Positions 10,488 through 21,426 of a DNA stretch of 64,000 bases are shown here, piece by piece. The notes beneath the pieces were generated by a model. That model was given only the letters and a program-made list of their open reading frames with translations. It had not been told where the DNA came from and made no database searches. The stretch lies in contig JSYX01000006.1 of assembly GCA_000787465.1 (NCBI GenBank), positions 88,054 to 152,053 on the forward strand, read 5' to 3'. Source of the DNA: Thermomucor indicae-seudaticae. Lineage: Eukaryota; Mucoromycota; Mucoromycetes; Mucorales; Lichtheimiaceae. Within the stretch, counting starts at the first letter, position 1; each line of letters opens with the position of its first letter. Position numbers and translations under genes: made by a program.

Positions 10488-10806
10488 GTGTTCAGACAGT
10501 GGCGTGCCACGAACGAAGCGGGAATGAGCGGGTGTGTACTATATGGGAACAACAATGGGGAAGGACAAATTATAGATGCACCAATCGCCTATCAAAGGGC
10601 ATGCCAAGAGGGGCCTCAATCCTGTAAAGCAAAGGACGCGTGCAGCGTCGAACGATCTGCTCGTTACTACCAGGGAGTACAGCAGCAGCAAAACCTGTAA
10701 CTTGTGTTTGAAGCAGATCGTCTTACAGAAGTATCACCGCCACAGAAGACCATTTTCTCGTTTAGCTAAAACAGACTTTTCGCTCCATTGCTCTGCCGCT
10801 AAATAG
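10488..10806 (+). pseudogene. C-terminal relic of a TnpB/Fanzor-like protein
   Basis: In one frame the plus strand reads YGNNNGEGQ; after a shift at about 10570 another frame reads SPIKGHAKRGLNP and then REYSSSKTCNLCLKQIV. The order FG.....G....KGH.R..., E(Y/F)..SK.C..C is that of the RuvC/zinc-ribbon end of OrfB/TnpB-like and Fanzor proteins, where the C-x2-C is the first half of the zinc ribbon. A lone HCSAAK with stop ends the frame, so the second CxxC and the last RuvC Asp are missing. Stops lie upstream in both frames. Annotated as a short, inactive remnant. Assignment is by motif recognition only. Confidence 0.4.
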
Positions 10807-10899
10807 CACGTCTCTTTTTGCATTCATGTATTTATTCTAGTTTCACATTATATTTAGCGTAAAACTCACTGTGTACTATAGAGATGCTTCAAATTTGCG

Positions 10900-11287
10900 T
10901 CAGCGAAGCATCACCTTAGCACCTCCAAGTTTCGCCAAACGTATCTCGCATTTTGCATCCGTGTTGACTTTGGTTTGTGAATCTGAATTGATCTCTTTAC
11001 CGGCTTTGCCGCGAAAGGATCTTGTCAGGTTGATTTTGACTCCAGCAACAATCCCAGTCGTGATTTCTTCTATCCTTTCTGCTTGTCAACTGGGAATATC
11101 ATCTTGCATAGTATGTGCAAGTTGTTCCATTGCGATTCTAACTTGTAAGTCCGTCAAAAAGTGTACAGTAGGTTTTTCATGCAGTGACTTACTGGGATCC
11201 CGAAGCGTTTCAAACCTGTCATCTTTTTTGGCGACCTGATTTTTTTCGGGACAGGTCCACACCCTGCTTTCTTTCCAACTTCCGCGA
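10900..11287 (-). pseudogene. open frame interrupted by one TGA, unidentified
   Basis: One minus-strand frame runs from about 11287 to a TGA at 10900-10902 with a single internal TGA (near 11085). Before it the frame reads DLQVRIAMEQLAHTMQDDIPS. After it come QAERIEEITTGIVAGVKINL and a basic end LAKLGGAKVMLR. Composition is protein-like on both sides and the frame is kept. This suggests a nonsense-mutated gene fragment, for example TGG to TGA, or a readthrough. It sits head-to-head with the protease start at 11288, so the protease promoter must overlap it. Family unknown. Confidence 0.3.
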
Positions 11288-12695
11288 ATGAAGTTGACCG
11301 CAATCACCTTGGCCCTCGCCCTAGCGGCGGTGAGCTGTTTAACGACGCCGAGCTATGGCCAGAAAATTGCTCCACTTTACGTGCAAGACGAATCGATCAA
11401 AGACAGCTATATCGTGATGCTGAAGGCGCACGTCGAGCTGGAGACACACGCAAACTGGGTCGAGGAACTCGTCTGGGCATCAGCAGCAGCGAAAGGCTTG
11501 CATACAGAAAACTTTGGGATACACCATTTATACAACCTGTCGTCGACTGTCAAAGGTTACTCTGGCACCTTTGACGAGCAGACAATCCAAGCCATCCGGG
11601 AATCGGACGACGTATGACCCTTTCTGATAAAAGAAAGAGAGAGAGGGAGAGAAAAAGCTTAAGCAAAGGTGTTCTTTTCCCGTGATTTGATAGGTTGAAT
11701 ATGTTGAAATGGATTCGATCGTGTACACGAGCGAGCTTCAACGGAACGCGCCTTGGGGCTTGGCTCGGATTTCGCATCGTGAACGACTGAACCTGAGGAC
11801 GTTTCGGAGATACCGCTACGAAGCCGAAGGCGGCAAAGATATCAAGGTGTACGTGATTGATACTGGCATCAATATCAACCACGTTGACTTCGAGGGCCGT
11901 GCGACTTGGGGAGTTACGGTGCCAAGCGGCGAGCGAGACGAAGACGGCAACGGCCACGGTTCGCATTGCGCTGGAACGATTGCCGGAAGACGGTTCGGGG
12001 TTGCCAAAAAGGCACGGCCTGTTGCTGTCAAGGTGCTGCGCGCCAATGGCTCAGGCTCGTTGCAAGATGTTGCCAAAGGTATTGATTGGGCGGTCGAGCG
12101 GCATCTTGAAGATCAAATGCGAGCCAAAAGGACCGGCAAGACATACAAGGGCGCTGTGGCAAACATGAGCTTGGGTGCCAAAAGATCTCCAACACTGGAT
12201 CGACTCGTGAATACGGCATGCATTCTTCCCGCCCCCCCTCCTTGATGAGGTCAACAATTTCATTAACTATTTATCTCCATATAGGCTGTTGAAGCTGGTA
12301 TGGTGTTTTCCGTAGCTGCGGGTAACGATAACGACGACGCATGCAACTATTCCCCAGCAGGCGCCGAGTTAGCCATCACGGTCGGCGCGTCAACGCTGTA
12401 CGATGAGAGAGCCTTCTTTTCTAACTATGGTCCCTGCGTGGATGTCTTTGCACCGGGTTTGGATATCCAGTCTGTCTGGAAAACCGGCAAATACTCCGTC
12501 AAGACTCTCTCGGGCACTTCCATGGCCTCTCCACATGTGGCCGGACTATCAGCCTATTTCTTATCGCTTGAACAGGAACAAGTTACTCCGAGAACCATTA
12601 AAAAGAAGATCTTAACCATGGCCACTAAAGACGCACTCTCTAGTCTTCCAGCAAACACTGCTAATATTCTAGTCTACAATGGAGCCACGGATTAA
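11288..12695 (+). CDS. secreted subtilisin-like serine protease (S8A, proteinase K type)
   Basis: Three exons (11288-11611, 11694-12215, 12285-12695) give 418 residues. Seen: signal peptide (MKLTAITLALALAAVS); an I9 propeptide inhibitor domain from DSYIVMLK to VEYVEMD (about residues 35-115); then the S8 catalytic domain with Asp in VYVIDTGIN (about 163), His in NGHGSHCAGT (about 195), the oxyanion Asn in AAGNDND and Ser in GTSMASPHVAG (about 360). Family role: broad-specificity extracellular proteolysis after autocatalytic removal of the propeptide. The second intron (12216-12284) starts with GC instead of GT; no in-phase GT exists before the stop that follows. Length is normal for secreted proteinase K-type enzymes. 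Confidence 0.93.
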
Positions 12696-12846
12696 TATCA
12701 GTGCATAATAAATCCCATTTACTGTTGCGTGTTGCACTTTTGATTTTTAAATGTAGATTATCTTTACAGCTGTAGAGCGCTTGTGATATACAGCACTCGT
12801 CGTATTTGAAGTTTTCAGGTCCGTACTTGGAATTTACCAGCTCTTG

Positions 12847-14813
12847 TTAAACTTCGTACACCCTATTAAAGTGTTGGTTGATACCTCGCGTAAACTGTGG
12901 AAAGAGACATAATATACCTTGTATGGCTTGTATCCTTCATGGAACAGACGAAGGCTATCTACTTTTAGACCTGAAACAGCGTACGAGGTTATCTGGAATT
13001 CGACGCTTATTGTCAAGCCGACTTCTGGATTGGCATCACTGTAAACCAAAAAGATTAGCAAGTCCCCTTTTCCTTCTTTGGCCTATCTGCGAACCTGGTT
13101 CGAAAGGTCCCAGACAGCATCGGAGTTCTGTCGCGTTGTTGCATTTGCCCAACGTCCCATCTTATAGACTAGAGATCCTAACCCGTTAGGCAACTGACAC
13201 AGACGCTTCTCTTGTCTCATTTGTTACCTTTGACACCGGATCATACATGTATTGTCCAGTATTGCATGTCGCATTTACTCCAACTGTACTGCTTGGCATT
13301 GGCAGTATTAACAGCACCTTTTCAATTGGCTTGCCGTCGGTCGCACGAGGATGGATTGTAATATCAAATTTGCCTGCTGCAAAGTTTAGAATGCATAAAC
13401 AAAAGAGGCTCATTCGCTTTTTCCTGAACGCTTGCCTCCATTCTTTGAAGCCAAAATCTGCGGTTTAACCTGAAGTGGCATTGCCTGATAATGTGATAAT
13501 GCAGCACGATATGACATTAACTTGAATTGGCCGTCTGGCGGGACAAAGGATAAAACTTTGTCTGTCTCCCATTTGCGGTATCTTGATACATAGGCTGTGA
13601 GCCCTTGTGCTCTCATCTCCTGTGCAGCAGTAACGCTTTACCTGACACAGGGGTGAAAACTGACATCGTCGATAACCCGAGGGTTACTAAACCGTAAAGT
13701 CAAGTCAGGCATTCCTAAGAACAACGCAGAAAAGGTGCTTAGCATCAAGCAAATACTCGCATGAAAGGGTATGTACAATACCAGATAGCTTGCAATTTGA
13801 TATAACAGTGCCATGAGCCTCGCAGGAGACTACTGTTCCATTTCTTTAATATGCTCTTTAGACAAACATGACGTCTCTGATATTGATTGTGATGTGCAAC
13901 TTACGCAGCAATTGTGGCATCAATCTCTTCGATAATATCAAAGTAGATTTCGTTCTTTGTATACTTGACGCCAGCTTTCCTCCACGGTATGCTCGAAAGG
14001 TTTTGAGGTACACGGGGCGCAACGCTATCGTAGCTTCCATTGGTTACCTCGTCTTCTGGCTCAACGTAAGTCGGAATATCTCACCCTGCAGCAGCTCCAA
14101 CGGTTGTCATGACTTTGTTCATGATTGTAGGTGGCATGATGATATCCTTGAGCGTGTTGGGCTCCGTTGTGAGCGGGTACCCGTAGTCCATCATTTCTTC
14201 TAATAGCTACAGCAGACAGTCGGATCAAGTTAGAATCCGCGAAAAACCGCTCTAGAAGATGATAACGTGCTACCTGATATACGGTGACAAAATTCTCCCG
14301 GATAGAAGATTCTGACACCTCGCCTAGATAGTCTGTCAGGATATCGATAATACGGTGGATAAATTCAAAGACAAGCATAGGATCAACTGGGCAAAAGGGG
14401 AGCATGTCAGTTTGAATAAATCAGCGCAGGCCGCCAGTTTGCTAAAGTTCCATGCCTTCACGGTCGACAGGACAGAGCCATATTAGATCGTTTCGCAAGA
14501 CGTTCAGAAGCCAGTATTTTGGGGTCTCGAGAATAGGCGGCACATCCTCACGACTGTAAAATGGCTCCTTCCAATCGCGCACCGTCTTGTCTTCGATGGT
14601 ACCCGGTACCGAGTTCATAAACTTGGCGCTCTCATCGTTAAACACGTCGACGATTTGTCTGCTGATTATACCGCGCCAGTGCTTTTCGACAATAATTTTG
14701 CTGGTAATTCGTAGCATGGGGAACCCGACATTAAAAAATGGCATGCCGTGAGCACCTCCCTCCTCCCTCGTTGCTTACCCTTGTAAATTAATGACGAACA
14801 GGGAATTGATCAT
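12847..14813 (-). CDS. APM3: AP-3 adaptor complex mu subunit
   Basis: Twelve small exons, all in phase: 14779-14813, 14462-14700, 14274-14386, 14085-14206, 13905-14024 (or to 14033), 13782-13843, 13642-13714, 13436-13581, 13228-13373, 13095-13168, 12918-13038, 12847-12894. The product is 432-435 residues, close to animal AP3M1. Seen: N-terminal longin-like part with MINSLFVINLQG and VEKHWRGIISR, then DPMLVFEFIHRIIDIL; the mu-homology domain begins at SSIPWRKAGVKYTKNE and contains DDVSFHPCVRYRKWETDKVL, FVPPDGQFKLMSYR and AVSGLKVDSLRL. Family role: cargo (YxxPhi signal) recognition in the AP-3 coat that routes proteins from Golgi/endosomes to the vacuole. One intron (13374-13435) is GC-AG with donor GCAAGC. 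The final 16-codon exon is the least certain. Confidence 0.93.
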
Positions 14814-15732
14814 GAATGTGTTAACGTCGACATATCTCCAGGTGGCATTGCCGTTTCAGGTTATAAATTAGGATGCCGACGTGGTACCATCGTTCTCCTG
14901 CCATTTTCAACCCTGCACGCTAGTCTCAAAACACACTGCGAAACGAGATGCTTTTGGTCTGATGATCCAAACGGCAGGATATTGAAGTCGCTGGAAGAAC
15001 CTGGGTTTCCTGGAACCACATCGATGGCCGCGTTAACAAGCTGCGCCATGAAGGGCTTGGTGTGGGATCCAGTAACGAAATACTGGACTGCTTACATAAT
15101 CGCGACGTTCCTGGCACTTGTTTCGCTTCAAAGGTTGTTCAGTTGCTTGGCATTTTCTTGTGTGATTGGACCTAAGCTATTTTACTTTTCTGACGCGGTC
15201 TGCGGCTCAAGATAAAGCGTTTATGGGATACTTTCGCGGACACAATAATGGGTTCTCTCATTTTTGGCTCTTAAAGAACCTAGTTCCAGCGCATTCACGT
15301 ACCAATGCGCGCGATCCTACACAGACGGCTCGCGTGTAAGAAGTTTGGCGACTTTATCTTGCGGTGTCACAAGGAAAGGGCCGCGAAATGTGTCACTAGG
15401 AACGGCCCAGGGTCGGCACTGGGCTGTGAACAACGTCCACGGACACCGTAACGACAAAGAAGGCAATCCTCAAGACAATTGCATTACACGCGATGCGATT
15501 GGTCGAGATGTCTTGTTCACTGACAACGATTGCGGACTCTTGAACTGGTTCAACTCAACGTTGCTTTTATTGTCATGAAGCTGGATGAAGCCATGTTGTG
15601 AAAGAAATGGCCATCGTTGCAAAAGGGTCCTCGGGACATTGCTCCTTTACGGGATAACTATTTTCCCTTTCTCCAGGATATATAAAGTGCGAAGCGTATG
15701 CCACTTTTCCCTTCCATTACTCATTGTTGATG
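14814..15732. other. divergent promoter region, no gene recognised
   Basis: Separates the AP-3 mu gene (minus) from the methyltransferase gene (plus). Open frames of up to 104 codons occur on both strands but none shows a motif, splice logic or recognisable homology. A TATA box for the methyltransferase lies at 15679-15686. Confidence 0.4.
15679..15686 (+). promoter_or_regulatory. TATA box upstream of the methyltransferase gene
   Basis: TATATAAAG begins at 15679, about 54 bp before the ATG at 15733. Spacing fits a fungal core promoter. Confidence 0.5.
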
Positions 15733-16649
15733 ATGGCGGTTCATCGTATTGCAGCTCAGGGATTCCAACTCAAAGCAGATGCCTATGGTAAACGCGGAGG
15801 TCTGGGAACCGTTACTGGGATAATAGACTAAAAAGGTGAGGTGGGCGGGGCAGCTCAGTTCCGTCCTTCTTATCCGTCTAGTGCTTTGGACAAGATTCGA
15901 TCGATCGTACGTTCTGGTGCACAAGTACTTGATCTGGCAGCTGGAACGGGTATCATGAGCCAGCTGCTAGCTGCTGCTGGATACAAGGTCACTGCCGTTG
16001 AACCCGTGGATCCGATGCGTGAAAAGCTGAAGTCTCTTTATCCTGAAATCCCTGCATTGAAAGGCACTTCGTATGAGATCCCGCTCCCTTCTGCATCGCA
16101 AGACGCCGTCGTCGTAGCACAAGCGTTTCACTGGTTCGATAACCTTGAAAGTCTGCGCGAAATCCATCGGGTTCTCAAGCCAGATGGCCATTTGTTGCTG
16201 ATCTGGAACATGGAGAGCAAGCGCCGCATGTGGGTGGATAAAATAAGAAGGTAGATAGGAAGAAGGTATATCAGTTTAGGGTTTCATTTAAAGTTATAAA
16301 TAGCCCCCTGTTTCGTAGCATTTACGAGATATACGATGCAAATGCTCCACAGTACCGCAAGGGCACTTGGCGCAAGGTCTTTGAGACGCAAGAAGCGCAG
16401 AGCCTTTATCGATTACCGTTGCAGCACGAGCAGTTCAAGAATGACTACTGGACGAACCGAGACGACGTAATACATCGCATCATGACGAAAAGCTACATTG
16501 CAGTTCAGCCTGAAGAAACAAGGCAAAAGGTCACTGAACTGGTGGAAGCGATACTGAAGGATCCAAAAAATGAGTGCATCGTGAATGAGGAGGGAAAGAT
16601 CTTGTATCCGCATGACACGGATCTGTTTTGGACAACCAAGTGCACATAG
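15733..16649 (+). CDS. class I SAM-dependent methyltransferase
   Basis: Three exons (15733-15787, 15836-16250, 16304-16649) join in phase to 271 residues; introns are 48 and 53 bp. Motif I is VLDLAAGTGIMS (about residue 49), the SAM-binding glycine loop, followed by VTAVEPVDPM (acidic residue after strand beta-2 binding the ribose) and later AFHWFDNLESLREIHRVLKP, typical of the UbiE/Methyltransf_11 group. The C-terminal third (VFETQEAQSLY, RDDVIHRIMTKSYIA) matches the lid seen in small cytosolic fungal methyltransferases such as the yeast Crg1/Tmt1 type. The substrate is unknown. The acceptor of intron 1 (AAAAAG/GTGAG) is chosen by phase. Confidence 0.85.
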
Positions 16650-17602
16650 AATAAAACCTTGATAATTTGATAGACGTTTCAGTGTCTCATGGCGTGGGCA
16701 TTAACGGATTATTATCACTTGATTTTTGCCTACTGTCAGAAACCTTGTAATCGTATCCCTTCTGAGAGAACCAGTTAAGCGATGTAGTATGGAAAAATGA
16801 TACGGCTCAGAACGAGTGTATTGTATGACTGAAAGCTTTGTGATACATATTTCTAGGGCTATATATTATATCAAACTACGAGTGCAATAGAGCACAATGA
16901 AAGAGTACAAAAGAGTTATACACAAGTGGCTGATGCTATTGGCAACATCTTATGTGACTCATTGACCCTCCTGGCTTCCAGAATCTTTTGGGAGCCAGAG
17001 CGACTTTTGCGCGGAAATGCAGACCATCGCAGTTTAAGTTAAATGGAACAAACTAAAGACGTCTTCTTTCATGATCTCGCATATCAAACAAACATTCTTT
17101 CTTTCATACTTCAGTTTCAATCACAGATGAATAATGAGAAGTTTTCAGGGTGAAGGCTTGCCGTGAACCACCTGACCTTCCATTTTGTTTCCGCCGTAGT
17201 AGAAAAAAAAAAGAAAAAATCTTTCACAAAACCAAATGCTGGCTATGCTATTAAACAAACCACGCCTGTCAGCATAGCAAGTCTGATATCGCTGATAATC
17301 AAGCGGCCCTGTATCGCTTTCTTTTTGACCTGTCAAGCTTTCGTTGTTCAAAAACAAGGTGATCATGTGATGAGAGCATGTGATGGGTTGCATGGCACTG
17401 GGGATAGAGAGGAAATAAAAAGTGAAACCGATTGAAACTCTTCTTCTTTGAATCGAGTGGTTTCTTTTCCAGTGCGTGCCTAAAGTCATATCGATACCGT
17501 TGTCGCGAGAAACCAACGTCTAGATTTACCTTCACTTTTCTGTATCAATTCACCATCCCTTGATTATGCATCTATAGTTCACAAAACGCGAAAAAAAAAA
17601 AA
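16650..17602. other. intergenic stretch, nothing recognised
   Basis: AT-rich, with stops in all frames except short motif-free ones. It ends in an A-run (about 17590-17603) directly before the SNF2 ATG. It should hold the methyltransferase 3' UTR and the SNF2 promoter. Confidence 0.4.
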
Positions 17603-20600
17603 ATGAACACTGGAGATAAGGTTTCGAAAGAGGGTCATAGAACGAGTGCAATGCCGACGCCTGACCAGATCACACCTGGGCATCGCCATTGCTCGCCTTC
17701 ATTGCACGAGTCGCCCAAAAGGCGGTGCGTTGAGCAACCTGATCTGCACCACGCGCGTCCACCATTGTCTATGCCTGCTCGACTCCATTCTCTGTCCATT
17801 AATGTTTGTATGCTCCCCTTCATGTAGACGATGACTGACTGACTGTGGAACCTGCGTAGGAAAGCCGTCCTTGGACACCTCCGCAAGTTCAGTATCCACC
17901 TCAGCCTGTAGCTGGCCGCAGCAGCAGCAGTATACATGCGTCTGCGATCGGCCGCTCGCATTCCACCACGTCGTTGCGATCGTTACCAGTCATTCTGCAG
18001 CAATATCCAGCCAACTTGCAGCCGCATCAAATGTACGCGCCAGTCCGAGACACACAACGACGACCAGCAGCAGCAGCAACAACAACAGCAGACCTGATTG
18101 ATTTGACGGGCGAGGACAATCCAGCATCCAAGAACAGCGACGACGACTTGATGATTGATGAAGAAATGACCAATAAAGACGTCTGTATTGGCATGATACA
18201 GACGGACATTGTCACCCTCAAAGTGCTGAACCTGGCAAAGGGCGAGCAGTACGAACCTGTCCATTTAGAATCGGAAGGAAAGAGAGATCAACAAAATTAT
18301 TGTGAGTTGCACCCATTTAAAGAAAAACCTTAATCCAATATTGACTTGTGCATTTTTTGTGAGTTAGCATTCACCGTTACATCCCGCGGTCTTCCTCGTA
18401 AATTTGTGAGTGGTTCAGAAGGAATTCTTGGCAAATCTTGTCTGACTTGTTGCATCATTTTTTAGTATGGCTGGGTACCTTTTGAAGAAACCAAGGTACT
18501 GGGTCCACTAACAGACCACGGGTTGATTTGGTGGGACGCGATTATTCCTCGAGCTAAAGTCAACCCAACGCGTACGCCGCTCTACATCATCCTCTACTGC
18601 CGATCAATGAACGTGGACACGGTCATCAAGTTCTTTGAGCGGCACAATGCAGCACTCAAAGATCCGCCGTTTTTCAATCCAGCCTGTCGCTACCAAAACC
18701 CGCACGGGCGTAGCATCAAATCAGCGTCGTCTGCGGGTCCTCTGGCGGCGTTCTCGAGTCGACCGGGCAGTCAGTCGGAGCAGACCAAACGCGATATCGC
18801 CCAGCTGCTGGACAGTATACCCAGTGATACCACGTCCCTTTCTAGAAAGAGGAGAAAGAAACGAAAGACAGTCTATGTGATTGAACCCGATGATTCGCAA
18901 ATGCAAGTGGAGGAAGAAGAAGATAATAATGAAGGGGTGCCCGTGGATGGTCTGCGGATCACCTTGATGCCGCATCAAGAGCGAGGCGTAGAGTGGATGA
19001 TCGATAGAGAAGAAAATGCTAGCAGTTCGGGCGGAATTTTAGCCGATGTAAGTTCTGATTGTACTCTCTCTATGGGACCAATCTCATTGTACTGTCATGT
19101 AGGATGTAAGTCCGATCGATAAAGATTATAATAACAGGGCAGCGGTTAAAGAAAAAGAGGGGTTAGATGGGTCTTGGAAAAACAATACAGACGATCGGAT
19201 TGATAACTGCAACTCAATCACCAGCAGCGTCCAAAGAGCGTCGAGTTACATTGATTGTTACTCCGTTGGCATTGATACAGCAATGGGCAATGGAGATCCA
19301 AACGAAGACGGTGGAGAATAGATTATCCGTACTGGTCCATCATGGACCCACTAGAACAAGAGGTGACGAGAAGACATAAACAAGGAGGCTTGCAAATGAT
19401 GACTCACCCCGCGATAGATCCAAAGGTGTTTGCAAATTATGATGTGGTGATCACTACGTATCAGGTCGTTGCCTCGGACATGCCTAATACAGATAAAAAG
19501 AACAAAGGGCGGACAACAAAGACATCGAACCTAGACAATGACATGTTTGAAGAGAGCGCACCGAGCAGCACCGTTACGTCACCCGGCAAGGCAGACGACA
19601 GCGAGGATGAAATCGCCAAGTCAGAAACAGGCCGGGGCCCTTTATTGCAGTTCAAATGGTATCGGGTCGTGCTAGGTAAGCCATTCATAACTGGTCTTGT
19701 TCGATAAACCTTGACTTATTTTGAATAAAAAAGACGAAGCGCAACAGATAAAGAATCGGGCCACACGCTCGGCCTTGTCATGCACAAGTCTTATTGCCGA
19801 GAAGAGGTGGTGTCTGACGGGAACGCCTATACAGAACCATGTGGACGAGCTGTACAGCTTACTGCGGTTCCTGCGGATCCAGCCTTTGTGCGACTATCAG
19901 ACTTTCCGCAAGACGATCTCGATACCTATACAGCTTGGCCAAGGAGAACTTGCACTGGAACGGCTCAAGGTCGTGTTGATGGCAGTCATGCTACGGCGTA
20001 CAAAGCAGCAGATATTGCATCACACCGCCAAAGAAGGAGAGGAGGAGGAGGAGGAGCGAAGATCTGCGTCCGATCATGCTAGCTTGCGCTTACCGGCACG
20101 CGAAAAGCAGGATATCTTGCTTACGTTCAGCCGTGAAGAGCGCGTGTTGTATGACATGTTGAACACCAAGACAAGGGACACGGTGGAACGGATTTTCCGA
20201 GCTGGCAAGGGCGAGCGCAATTATCTGAATATGCTCTGCATGTTGTTGCGGCTTCGACAAGCGTGCGACCACCCTCAGCTTGTGCTAAAGTCGGTGAATG
20301 CGGATCCGGATGCACTTGAGCTGGCGACGAGCGGGCTGGCGAATAACAATAAGCGCGAATCAAGCGAGGCTGCAGCGCAGCGATTCTTGATGGCGAAAAT
20401 GGCGGCTGATTTGGGGTGGCAAGGCGTTGAGCAAGACGTTGATGCCAACAGGGCTGGAAAAGAATGCGAGCTATGTGGAAGGTTCGATCAGAAAGGAGAG
20501 GGCGGTTGTTCCATACAATGAACTCAGGCCATTCTGTTTTGTAGGTCACTCAGTGTATCCTACAGTAATAATGATGTACCCTTTTGCGCGACTTGCAAGG

Positions 20601-21426
20601 AACAGATTGATCGGTGCACTGAAACGATATCGGCTATGCAAAGGGACGCAGACCAATGCATGATGAGCACCAAAGTCGCAAAGATGATTGAGATCTTGAA
20701 CGAGACCCGTAGAGACTATCCACGCGAAAAGACCATCGTGTTTTCTCAGTTCACTTCAATGCTGGACCTGCTGGAAACGCCTTTGCGGAAACACGGGTTC
20801 AAGTATTGCCGATGTAAGTTGCTGTAGAGAGTTGGAGAGGGGGACAAGCAATAGCTGACGTTTCTTTTGCTATCAGACGATGGGTCCATGTCCAGCCAAG
20901 CCAGAGAAAAGAGTCTCCGGTCGCTTCGGAATGATCCTGATTGCTTGGTGATGCTGATATCTCTGAAATGTGGATCGCTCGGGTAAGAACAAGTTATCTG
21001 TTCGCTTATTCTGTTTCCGGTTTATTAAAGGTGCTTTTCTTGCAGCTTAAACCTTACGGCTGCTAATCGCGTGATCCTCATGGATATATGGTGGAATCCT
21101 GCAGTGGAAGGTAAATAAAGAGGGGACTGATAGAGTAATGCAAGTTGCTGACATCACAAAAAAGAACAAGCTATTGACCGCGTGCATCGGATTGGTCAGC
21201 GACTTCCTGTGCGTGTCGTGCGTCTCATGATTGACCAGACGATTGAGCAGAAAATCATTCAGCTCCAGGAAAAGAAGGTTTGGAAGGACTGTGTTCGTTG
21301 GGTGGGTGGGCCCATGTATTAAACAGTTTGAAATAGGCTCAGATGGTGCAGGGAGCGCTCGGAGACGGCATGGTAAAGAATACCAAGCTTTCGATGAAAG
21401 AGATCCGGACACTGTTTGACCTTTAG
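17603..21426 (+). CDS. SNF2-family DNA-dependent ATPase (Rad16/Rad5/Uls1 group)
   Basis: Proposed exons: 17603-17803, 17860-18301, 18368-18405, 18466-19047, 19103-19105, 19167-19675, 19734-20481, 20545-20813, 20877-20982, 21046-21110, 21165-21277, 21337-21426, about 1,047 residues. The N-terminal part is Ser/Pro/Gln-rich with a SUMO-interaction-like motif DLIDLTGED. A conserved region (GWVPFEETKVLGPL...) precedes the ATPase. Helicase motifs: I in GGILADDMGLGKT, II in VLDEAQQIKN (DEAQ box), III in LTGTPIQN, V-VI in LNLTAANRVI and IDRVHRIGQR. A CxxC pair (CELCG ... CATC) between lobes is a reduced zinc finger. Family role: ATP-driven translocation on DNA in repair or SUMO-linked chromatin remodelling. 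Two oddities: a 3-nt exon, and a frame break at about 19363-19384 needing removal of 22 nt (or an indel). Confidence 0.9.
19103..19105 (+). other. 3-nt micro-exon (GAT) in the SNF2 gene
   Basis: GAT at 19103-19105 is flanked by ATGTAG on the left and GTAAGT on the right, both consensus splice sites. It splits a 119-bp interval into introns of 55 and 61 bp, the normal size here. Including it yields GGILADDMGLGKT; skipping it yields GGILADMGLGKT, lacking a residue that is nearly invariant in SNF2 ATPases. Confidence 0.6.
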
